Source: Physocladia obscura
Taxonomy: Eukaryota; Chytridiomycota; Chytridiomycetes; Chytridiales; Chytriomycetaceae
Direction: 5' to 3'
Assembly: GCA_027596945.1 (NCBI GenBank)
Contig: JADGJH010000200.1
Location: 8,473-22,227, forward strand
Length of the DNA stretch: 13,755 bases
Shown: piece by piece, positions 1 to 7,609 of the stretch
How the letters are laid out: each line of letters opens with the position of its first letter
How positions within the stretch are numbered: the stretch's first letter is position 1
Position numbers and translations under genes: made by a program
The notes under the pieces: model-generated
The model's input: only the letters and a program-made list of their open reading frames with translations
Told to the model about the DNA's origin: nothing
Databases searched by the model: none

Positions 1-740
1 AAAAATAAAAATATATTAAAACTAACCGTGAAAGCACCACTTGAGAGATCAAAACCGACATGAACTTGGTGGACAAAATTAGTTGGGTTACTGATGTTGA
101 TAAGCGGAGATCTCTGAACAGAATTAGAGGCGTATTAATACGAATGAAGGTTCAACATGATTACTATGCAATTTGAGATTAAGCAGAGGGAGAATGCGTA
201 AAACGTCTTTGACGAGAGCAGCTCGGTGCTTTACTTGAGAAATAGGCACCCAAGAAATATGAAACAGCGCCGATTCAGCCACCACCAACCACGCTATGCA
301 TTCGCTGGCTCGCAATCACTACCTGGTAGACTTCGTCCATCCACGAATACAGCTCCTCGTCGCTTTTGAGGGCCATGAAATACGAACGGTCGCGTGTGAC
401 AATCTCGAGACAGTACGGCTTCAGGTCTGTGCGCTGTACCTGCTCGACTTCATTCAGAAACACGATTGTCGTTGGCTGCTTCGTTTCCTGCGAGCGGACG
501 ACGAACGGCAAACGGCATAATAGAAATACAGCAACAACAGTTCAAGCGAACCAATCAATTCATGAAAGTGAAGTGTGGTTAGTACTCTTTGATACACTGC
601 CACGTCAGCGCTATGCATACTTCGTTGCGGTGCACGGTCAGTGTTTCCTGGCGCAGATACACGTAGCGCTTGCTCCACATCCACGAGCGGATGCCATCCT
701 CTTTGACAATCACCGGGCCTTTCTTGACAATGGCCGCCAT
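1..740 (-). CDS. cla4: Cla4-type p21-activated kinase, N-terminal part (PH + CRIB); runs off the left edge
   Basis: Start codon at 740-738. Exons on the minus strand are 740-621 (40 codons), 487-323 (55 codons) and 113-27 (29 codons), all joined in phase 0; the next intron starts at 26 (GTTAGT) and the kinase domain lies outside the window. The first two exons form a PH domain: residues 1-25 include KKGPVIVKEDG and WSKRYVYLR, then RTDLKPYCLEIVTRDRSYF and the C-terminal helix with ELYSWMDEVYQ. Exon 3 is a CRIB motif, ISNPTNFVHQVHVGFD, matching the Cdc42/Rac-binding consensus I-S-x-P-x-x-F-x-H-x-x-H-V-G (about residues 102-115). PH followed directly by CRIB is the order of fungal Cla4/Skm1 kinases, which bind phosphoinositides and Cdc42-GTP at sites of polarised growth and septation. 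Intron 1 (620-488) has a perfect TACTAAC branch site; intron 2 is 322-114. The identification is family knowledge; the exon joins are my reading. Confidence 0.88.
578..584 (-). promoter_or_regulatory. TACTAAC branch site in cla4 intron 1
   Basis: Perfect TACTAAC heptamer on the minus strand inside the intron 620-488. No AG dinucleotide occurs between it and the CAG acceptor at 490-488, about 88 nt away, so that acceptor is the first available AG. This supports the exon model of the PH domain. Confidence 0.7.
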
Positions 741-960
741 TTCTGTTTCTGTGTCAAAATCTCCTCTCTTGGTTTCAGTTTCACTTCCAAAGTGTCACGT
801 GAAGGAGGAAAACTCAGCTAAAACAATTTTACATTCAACTGTTGGTAATCTTATTCGTTTCTCTGCCGATTTTTCTTCTTTCTTTTTAACAATTAATCGA
901 AAATAATCAAATAAAACACGCTCTAAGTCTCTCCATCGCCAAATATCAATCTGATCCGAA
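741..960. promoter_or_regulatory. Divergent promoter between the cla4-type and snc1-type genes
   Basis: The 220 bp between the two start codons must hold both 5' leaders and both promoters. A palindromic TCACGTGA (795-802) with a CACGTG core is a typical binding site for bHLH-type factors, but which factor binds is not known. AT-rich and pyrimidine-rich stretches occupy 840-915. No convincing TATA box is seen in either direction. Shared regulation of the two polarity-related genes is an inference. Confidence 0.5.
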
Positions 961-1661
961 ATGCCCTCAACTCCAGCTACCACTGGTGGCCCAAGCAACC
1001 CAAACAAGACTGCAACCGTTCAAAATCAGGCATGTTTATTTCTCTTTTTATCCTCTGACGCGTGTCTGACAAACCTTTCCAAGGAATTATACATTTTTTG
1101 AAGATCCCTTTTTAACTCCTGGCTCTCTCAATCTTTCCACATCTCTGTTTTCTAAAATCAAAACTGCAGGTCAATGAAGTAATTGGAATGATGCATAACA
1201 ACATTGAAAAAGTCATGGCTCGTGGAGAGAAGCTTGAATCTCTTCAAAACAAAACTGATGACCTTCAACTGGGTGCACAACAATTTAGAAAAGGCGCAAA
1301 TAAAGTCCGCGGACAAATGTAAGATAATTTATATCTCCATCTTTGTTACTAGTGAATAATAACTTTCTTCTCTTCATCAGGGTAAATTCCTTTTTTCAAC
1401 CTTCTTATTGCCTCTCTGTATATTTAGTTCTCAATCCATTTCACATCGACGGCTTCCGTTCTCTTGAATCAATTAGTGGTGGAAAGTAAATAACAAACTT
1501 TTTTTTTTTATTTGCCAACAAGAATAAATTATTTATTTTATCAGGATTTAAAAATGAAACTTATTATTGCCGCGATTATTGTCATCATCATTATTGTAAT
1601 TGTTGTTCCTCTCGTGACACAAGTCAAAGCAGTGACGCCAAGCACGAGCACAAGCACATGA
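961..1661 (+). CDS. snc1: Synaptobrevin/VAMP (R-SNARE), Snc1-like exocytic v-SNARE
   Basis: Exons: 961-1029, 1170-1318, 1381-1381, 1477-1485, 1545-1661 (stop TGA 1659-1661), giving 114 aa. The protein has a short Ser/Thr/Pro/Asn-rich N-terminus (1-23), then a SNARE core with HNNIEKVMARGEKLESLQNK, where Arg41 is the zero-layer arginine of R-SNAREs. It continues with DDLQLGAQQFRKGANKVRGQM, the juxtamembrane Trp-Trp-Lys (74-76), DLKMK, a transmembrane helix at about 82-100 rich in Ile/Val, and a short Thr/Ser tail. Length and layout match fungal Snc1/Snc2, tail-anchored v-SNAREs that drive fusion of secretory vesicles with the plasma membrane. Intron 1 (1030-1169) starts GCATGT rather than GT; the nearby GT at 1034 would give an early stop. 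The third exon is a single G and the fourth is nine bases (see findings). It diverges from the cla4-type gene and converges on the JmjC gene. Confidence 0.9.
1381..1381 (+). other. Candidate one-nucleotide exon (G) in the synaptobrevin gene
   Basis: Exon 2 ends CAAAT at 1318 before GTAAGA (1319). The intron 1319-1380 has a TAATAAC-like branch site, a pyrimidine tract and CATCAG. The single base G1381 is followed at once by another donor, GTAAAT (1382). Intron 1382-1476 ends in ATTAG before TGGTGGAAA. Joining AT + G + TGGTGGAAA restores Met-Trp-Trp-Lys, conserved in fungal synaptobrevins, and the frame of the next exon. Without this G, no canonical GT-AG splice keeps the frame. Confidence 0.65.
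1477..1485 (+). other. Nine-nucleotide microexon (Trp-Trp-Lys) of the synaptobrevin gene
   Basis: TGGTGGAAA lies between ATTAG (1472-1476) and GTAAAT (1486-1491). It encodes exactly the juxtamembrane Trp-Trp-Lys that precedes the Asp-Leu-Lys-Met-Lys of the next exon (1545). The downstream intron 1486-1544 (59 nt) ends TTTATCAG. Confidence 0.8.
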
Positions 1662-1816
1662 TGAAAAAATTTTGGTGACGAAAAAGAAGATAATCATCTA
1701 ATAGAAAATAATCGGAAACAATAAAGGAAACTCACTACTGATATTTTCTTCATTTTTTAATTCATCTTGTTGAAACATCTTTTTTGCACCCCACCATCAG
1801 TCACCAATCATCATCA
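1662..1816. terminator. Shared 3' region of two converging genes
   Basis: Only 155 bp separate the stop codons of the synaptobrevin gene (plus) and the JmjC gene (minus). On the plus strand AATAAA lies at 1720-1725, about 60 nt after the stop. On the minus strand the best poly(A)-like hexamer is ATTAAA at 1761-1756. The 3' untranslated regions may overlap; the hexamers alone are weak evidence. Confidence 0.45.
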
Positions 1817-4356
1817 CTAATAAGTTGCAGCCTCTGCAACCCCCAAAAACATTCCATCTTTCCTACTCCTCTTCACCCAAACTCCAGGATTCTTAAGCGC
1901 GATCTTCAAATGCACCGGCAAATCATCCCACGTATCATACTGTGGTGGGTTCGACAAAGAAGTCACACCCACCTCCATACTTTCGGCCACAACAAACTCC
2001 CCATCACTCCCTTTAACAATCTGCGTCCAGTTTTTAGCACTATCGTTTTTTGGCTCTGGCTTGCCTTTTCCCTTCAACAATTCTTCAAGCTTGTCCCATT
2101 GTTCAATCCAGTAGTCTGTTTGGTATGGTTGGTCGTAATCGGTTGTTTTCAGGCTATTTGGCGGGTGGAACCAGTAGTTTAGTGCCACATGAGGACCTGT
2201 CGTTGTTGTTTCCGGTGTCGCATTTGGACAGCTTCTGACTTCGTGGAACCATGCTGGAAAATATTAAATTTATAGACAGAAAAAAGACAATTTTCTGTGC
2301 GCAGTCATGGAGAGGAGCGAGAGAGAGAAAAAAAATATTCTTATTTACATGCAGGAAGATAGAGCATTTCGCCTTCTTTAAGTTCAAAGGTTACTTTCGG
2401 AATGTTTGGATATTTTAACGAAAACTCTTCAGAATGTAGTGTTTTGGGGTTAATTCGACTGAAACTCAATGGTGAATCGTCCTCATCTTGTTCATCTTCA
2501 TCGGCAATATAATCATCCTTCATTTACATTACAAAAAAAAATAATAAGTAAGTTAATAATTAACTGTGCTAATAAAAAGAAGCAAACAAAATTTCGACGT
2601 ACCTTCATTTCGTCAATATCCATATCGCTGTCATTAGAGTTATCATCAGCTTGGAACATTGATTCTTCATCTTCATCATCGTCTGAATCATAATCACCTG
2701 CATAATCATGCATATTTTCATTTTCTTCATCTTCGGCCAGCTCCTTTTCTTCATTGGCTTCAACAACATCTTCGCGAAGAGCTTTTTTTTTTTTGAAAGA
2801 TAAATCATCAACTGAAAAAATAAAATTTTAAAAAAACCTTCCAAATCGACATCAACGCCTTCCGAACTTTGCTTCAACCCTTCCTGCAGTGCCGCCAAAG
2901 CAACCTTACATTTCCAACGTGCGACGTCAGCCGCATAGCTTCCATCACTGCCAAGAACCCAGTTGTACGAAATCAAACCATTCTCATGAACTACTTGCAA
3001 ATCTTTGTGTCCGTATAATTCCAAATTTGGTGCCTCACTTGGTGGAATGATTGTAAATTGTTTTTTGCCTGTAGTCAAAAAGTTTTTCATGTTTAAAACT
3101 ATTGTATGTATTTGAATGTTCTGGGAAGAAAAAATGATTCAGACCTTGAAGGAGAACGTATAGATTGTCTGCATAGTCGTGATGCAGACCAGAAGAAATT
3201 CCTTCTGGTGGAGCAACACCCATCCAGAGATTCATTTGTTGAGGAACAAGGTGGGGGATAGGGTCTATTATAATAATAAAATTGATGAGAGACAAAAAAA
3301 AAAACAGAAAAAAAAACAACATGACAATTGACTATACCGGGTCGAAGAGGAATATATGAAAGAACGCGAGCAAGTGGAGCTTTGCAATAGTCGTGATATA
3401 AATCCAGAAGATTTTCGTATTTTTCGCCACCTTTGTAATTTTTTGGGTATGTTTAATTTGACATAACCAGATGAACGAAATAAATTGGCTTTTTATCCAC
3501 CATTAATTTCATCATTTGCTACATCGTAATTGTGATGATGGTGTTCATGTTCATGTTCGTGGTCATGATCACAAGTATTCGAATGCACATGATCGTCATC
3601 CGAACTGGCCGCAAAAAGTCCATTATTATTATACTGAGTCGACAAATACACTGAAGAATCGCCTTTTTTTATAGCCTCAACGAAGTCCGAAAAAGAAACG
3701 ATTTTCCGTGGCCGACCAGACCCAAACCGTTGATTTTCGGAGCGCGTTTCAATTTCAACAAGCTGGCTGGATCCCACGATATCACGCAAGCCATCAACGG
3801 CAGTCCATTCGGAGGTTCTGTTTTTAAAAAGTTTCGCGAGTAGCGAGTTTCCAAGAATATTTCCGCGAATGATTGCGGGCGTGCGTGTTACGATAAATTC
3901 GCGGTGAAAGTCGACAGGATCAATGTCGCTGTCGACGTGTGGCGGGCGCCATGTCGCATCGGGAATAAAGCCTTCGTATCGCACCTTATTTTTTATATTT
4001 CCGTTGAAAACTTATTTACATGTTTTTATTTTACTATGATGGACCATATGACTCACCTGGCAACCTTGTTTTTCATCACCCTCATCGACATCGCCATCAT
4101 TATCATCATCATCAGCACTTTCTTCGTCATCATCTTCCTCCTTAACATCACTGTCTTCAGCTTCATCAATCCTTTCACCATTGGCACTGTCGACGATCTG
4201 TTCAATCTGGTTGCAGTCAAGCAGTGTATCAACAGCAACATCGCGTTCATGCTTCAAGATTGCTTTCTCCGTAGATTGTCTTTGAACTTGATGCACGACT
4301 TTTTCTCGATATTGTTTCTTGCCAGCTCGACCTGTGCTGTTCCTTTTTTTTGACAT
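1817..4356 (-). CDS. JmjC/cupin_8-domain Fe(II)/2-oxoglutarate oxygenase with acidic and His-rich insertions
   Basis: Eight exons on the minus strand: 4356-4057, 3984-3501, 3430-3338, 3264-3145, 3068-2838, 2811-2603, 2517-2349, 2253-1817 (stop TAG). They sum to 2043 nt, 680 aa, one continuous frame. Exon 1 encodes a basic start (MSKKRN) and a strongly acidic tail (about 75-100). The cupin_8/JmjC domain begins near residue 102 with YEGFIPDATWRPP and FIVTRTPAIIRG. A His/Asp-rich strip follows SSDDD. Exon 4 carries VPQQMNLWMG and SSGLHHDYADNLYVLLQG with the metal-binding H-x-D (His320, Asp322). The distal His539 sits in LPASWFHEV, formed across the exon 7/8 junction. NYWFHPP follows. About 95 acidic residues (about 405-500) interrupt the domain before the distal His. 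The family hydroxylates proteins or demethylates; the substrate here is unknown. Another in-frame ATG at 4413 would add a hydrophobic 19-residue leader; I prefer 4356. The weakest joins are intron 3500-3431 (no pyrimidine tract) and the 26-nt intron. Confidence 0.85.
2518..2602 (-). other. JmjC-gene intron flanked by a 9-bp direct repeat (possible introner)
   Basis: Intron of 85 nt, GTACGT to AAG. AAATGAAGG spans the donor junction (2609-2601) and is repeated exactly across the acceptor junction (2525-2517). A perfect direct repeat across both splice sites resembles a target-site duplication. The interior is AT-rich with no obvious open frame. Confidence 0.5.
2812..2837 (-). other. Candidate 26-nt intron in the JmjC gene
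   Basis: On the minus strand GTTTTTTT starts at 2837 and TTTTTTCAG ends at 2812. Removing these 26 bases joins Asp-Leu-Glu to Val-Asp-Asp-Leu and keeps an acidic, open frame for the following 69 codons. Reading through gives a Met/Lys-rich out-of-frame sequence instead. A competing phase-1 donor (GTTCGG) 30 nt upstream would give a 56-nt intron with the same acceptor. Confidence 0.5.
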
Positions 4357-4441
4357 AATTGTTCCCAAAAAAAAAAAAGAAAGAAGCAGTAAACATGACT
4401 CCCCCAGTGCCAAACCTTCACGCCATCTGGACCCGAATTTT

Positions 4442-4446
4442 ATTGG
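4442..4446 (-). promoter_or_regulatory. CCAAT box upstream of the JmjC gene
   Basis: CCAAT on the minus strand (ATTGG at 4442-4446), about 86 nt upstream of the start codon at 4356. This spacing is plausible for a CCAAT-binding-factor site, but the pentamer is short and could be chance. Confidence 0.3.
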
Positions 4447-5569
4447 TCATTTTGCGTTTTAACCTTTTGATAATTTCTTTTAAACGCGAAATTAAGTTTT
4501 AAATTGATACTTTTCAGAAAGTATTTCCTTTTCACCTTATAAGATTTGTATTTTGATTACTACATTGAATAATCATTTTAATTCAGAATTAGGATAAAAT
4601 AATTGGAATATTACAGTCAAAACTTGCGAAATATCTCAGAAATAATTGCGAAGTTCTTGAATTCATTCAATTTTCAATTTTCTCTTTTGCAATGACTCTG
4701 AAGCCCCAATGAAAACTGCTACAAGTTTCGAAATTTGCTTTCTTTTAGGTTATTGCTACTATTTTCTGATGCTGTGCTCAAGGCAGAATTTTATGAAGTG
4801 ACTTGTCCTTTACACATGCTAAAGAAATCCATAATATGATTATGAAATAAAACAAGTTCAAAAACAAGTTCTACATTTCGAATAATCCAAATTCATGAGA
4901 ATCATGGTTGATTCTTTAACAATTGCAAATAGAAATGATACGGTGCTTAAGATTGCCAAAAGTGCGACAAAAACTGTTAAAAAGATTGACCTGTCAATTA
5001 TTTAGTGAATACTTTAACCGAAGAGGAGTTTGCAATTTCAAATGAGCTATTTAAAAAAGCATTTTTTGCTCAGTTATTATTTCTATTGTTTAAGGTGATG
5101 CCATTTTTCATTCATAAAGAACAGTATGTCTGGTGATGTGAGATACACCATCATCAGCAAAACAACTAAGAAAGACAATATTAAACTAACATTAAAAATA
5201 AAATGTTAGATGAAAGATAAGTAGTGAAAGAGAGTTTAATTGCAATAAAATTGTTATGAAACTATACCAATTCAATTTCAAAAGTAAAAGTCCGTCTTTA
5301 TAAAAAACAAAACATTCTTTTTATACTAAATCAAGATCGCCGAAATCATTCAAGCGCCGATCAGTTCTTTTCGGCTACCACTCATTTGGCTCCGGTTCCA
5401 ACCTTCAACTGCTTGACCACACGAGTTGATTTTAAACAGTTTGTAGTGCTGCCAAATTTGATTTCACTATCCCTTTCATATCACTCTTTTTGAGATTTTT
5501 GGGTGGAATCATTACATTGATTAGGGAAAACTATAAAAGGACTTTACTTTAAATAAAGAAAACTTAGTT
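4447..5569. other. AT-rich intergenic stretch, no gene seen
   Basis: All frames are broken by frequent stops and I recognise no domain, tRNA or repeat. The exception in composition is 5335-5430, which holds a cluster of CpGs and a short stem (GCCGA at 5356-5360 pairing with TCGGC at 5370-5374) within otherwise CpG-poor DNA. I checked that patch for tRNA-like arms and did not find a convincing cloverleaf. Confidence 0.5.
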
Positions 5570-6230
5570 CAAATATTATAAAATCTTAATATGCCAGTGC
5601 CTGACTTCAGATACATCATCCATCTTAATTTGAATGGTGCTTGCCACATTGTCAAGGCTATCTTCAAGTTCCACAATTATCTGTTTGTGTAGCCTGAGCT
5701 GGATTTTTTTCAGAAAGTGCATGTAGTGGTTTTGGTGGTGGTTTTTAGGGAGGCTGGATGGCTGGTGGGTAGACCAGTCATGCCCTCAAATGGTCAAGTA
5801 GTTCAGCCTTTTGATGATGCCAGAGTGTGTTATTGTGTATGGTGAATCTTGACAGGATTCCTTGAAAGGGTAAGTGTGCACCAAGAAGAGCCCCATGCCA
5901 TATCCAGACTGCAGAAACTGAATGGTTGGTTGAATTATGGAGTTGAGCAGCCGACATTATATTGAGTTCATTGGCTCAGTATTTGAAGAGTTCAACTTGA
6001 AGCAACTGGTAAAGAGCTGTCACTGATATATACCATGGACTAGAAGTCATGGTATGCAGGGCCAGTAGTTGAACAGATTTATACATATTGTGGGCTTTGA
6101 CTGATGGGATTTTGAGTAGGGGAGAACTTGCTACCAACTGTTAGTTCTTGAGTTATAAGGCTTACAGTTATTATGAGCCTTAAGCTTGATGGTAGTTTTG
6201 GGTAGAGAGTTTTTTATTTTAGAATATTTT
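5570..6230 (-). other. Coding-like relic, probably a decayed mobile element; family not identified
   Basis: On the minus strand, frames of moderate length with protein-like composition appear between stops. The best is about 45 codons ending at a TAA near 5580, containing IQLRLHKQIIVELEDSLDNV and DDVSEVRHWHI. It looks helical and charged. Upstream pieces (about 5750-6200) are also coding-like but shift frame repeatedly. I do not recognise a domain. Position next to the LINE relic and low CpG suggest an old transposable element. Confidence 0.3.
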
Positions 6231-6959
6231 CAAAATCAAAATTCAACAGCCTTCTTTTAACTTTTTTCATACCTAATCAGTCTATTTCAAATTCCCCATG
6301 ATTTTATTTGATTGTTGATTACACAGTTTTGGGGTTGTTTCATTTTTCCTTTTTGCTTTTTTAGAAAAGATCCAAAAAACAGCTCAAGTTCCCAAAATAA
6401 GGAGCCAGTCTTGTACTGCTGCTTCTGCTATAACAAACTAGTTGTTTTAGCATGTAATGCAGTCAGCATTGAGCATGTATGGCTAGTTTTTTCAACACCT
6501 TGTTGTCATTATCAGTGTTTTACAATGTAGCTGCTTAAGGTTTATATTGATGAAGCAGCATTATTTTACACAATGCCAATTAGGCTCTTTCTGTCATGGC
6601 CACTGACATGCTTAAACCATTGGGCCAAGAACTGACAGGGCTGAGTTGCCACAACTTGCTTGTTCTTGACACTGGTGACTGTAGTTGGCTGACTGGTTGT
6701 AACAAAAGAAAAATTTTTCATTTTGAAAAATAATTGATGAAACAAAACAGTCAGAATCAAAACATTGCCAATAACACTGCACCAGCTAGGATTTCTCCAG
6801 CTCTCTACCGTGGTCTACTACATGAGCCATGTCCTTGCAAAAGATGGTCCAGGTGATTGATTGGAGCTATCTTTTACTAATGTTCTGTTTGTTTAATTTT
6901 CATAAGGTACAGTCTGTCAAAGCCAAGCTCTCACAAACTGTGACTGAATCTGCTGGTGG
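6231..6959. other. Unassigned repeat-like DNA
   Basis: No recognisable gene. A minus-strand frame at 6566-6760 includes a Thr/Ser/Val-rich stretch and FLAQWFKHVSGHDRKSLIG. It might be a downstream remnant of the adjacent LINE, whose coding direction is the same, but I see no diagnostic endonuclease or zinc-knuckle motif. Confidence 0.35.
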
Positions 6960-7590
6960 AATTTGGGTGTGTGTCTGGCGGCTGTCAAACCTTCAACACC
7001 AACTTCTTGTTACCAGCATTCACTAATAGTGAGTAGTTTTGCAAGATCTGTCATGTTTCCTGCCAGAAGGGAAGTGTCATTTGCAAACAAGAAATTGTTG
7101 TGGCAAATTCCATGAGTTTCCACTGGTGGTACTCCAAGTTTGTGTAACTTAATTGATAAACTGTGAATATGACAGTTGAGCAATGATGGGGAAGCTGAGG
7201 AGCCTTGCAAGAACCAACATCAGTTTTCAATTGGTGCACTCCTGAATCCACTACCACCAAACAGCTGGAGTTATTGTCAAAGAAGTCCTGCAGTTGTTCC
7301 AGCATAATGTCATCCATGCCAAATATTTCACTCATGGTTCGCCACAGAACTTGTCAATCCACTTTGTCATATGCTGCCTTAATATCCATGAGAACAGTCA
7401 TAGCACTCTTGTTTGCATTCAGGACTTCATGTAGCACCATTGCTTGGTCAAGAGCTGACTGGCATCAATACTCTCAAAATACATGCAAACTAATTCCACA
7501 ACATGCAGTGGTAATTTGTGCCCATCTCCACTGTTATTCCCAATCACTCAAAATAAACCATTGTCAAAATAAAAGCCAGGGTGTTCATGC
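6960..7590 (-). pseudogene. Decayed LINE-type (non-LTR) reverse transcriptase fragment
   Basis: Read from right to left, the pieces run in the order of a non-LTR reverse transcriptase: ALDQAMVLHEVLNANKSA, then motif A as MDIKAAYDKVD, then an in-frame TGA at 7356-7354 before QVLWRTMSEIFGMDD, then a frameshift near 7210, then motif B as LQGSSASPSLLN, then motif C as FLFANDTSLLAG. Motif C has Asn where the first of the two catalytic aspartates (A-D-D) should be. Stops interrupt the frame again near 7012. No intact endonuclease or full ORF is present, so this copy is dead. The family of LINE is not determined. Its 5' end abuts the last exon of the unknown minus-strand gene at 7610. Confidence 0.8.
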
Positions 7591-7609
7591 TTGTTGATTA
7601 ATCAAACTG

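Noticed and set aside
366..821. Plus-strand open frame of 151 codons
   Set aside because: It is antisense to the cla4-type PH-domain exons and their intron. The minus strand has conserved PH and CRIB motifs, while this frame resembles nothing.
1784..2182. Plus-strand open frame of 132 codons
   Set aside because: Antisense shadow of the last exon of the JmjC gene, whose minus-strand translation is conserved.
3904..4353. Plus-strand frame encoding a hydrophobic, Ile-rich, membrane-like protein
   Set aside because: It is the complement of the GAT/GAA-rich acidic exon 1 of the JmjC gene. Reverse-complemented Asp/Glu codons give Ile/Phe/Leu, so the apparent membrane segments are an artefact.
4012..4413. 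Possible secreted-type leader (MALGESCLLLLSFFF) at the JmjC start
   Set aside because: It depends on translating a long T-run upstream of a better start at 4356, and the downstream protein is a basic/acidic, probably nuclear or cytosolic, oxygenase.
5335..5445. Possible tRNA in a CpG-rich patch with GGTTCCAACC
   Set aside because: The T-arm-like word has TTCCA rather than TTCRA, and no acceptor stem, D-arm or anticodon arm could be paired around it.
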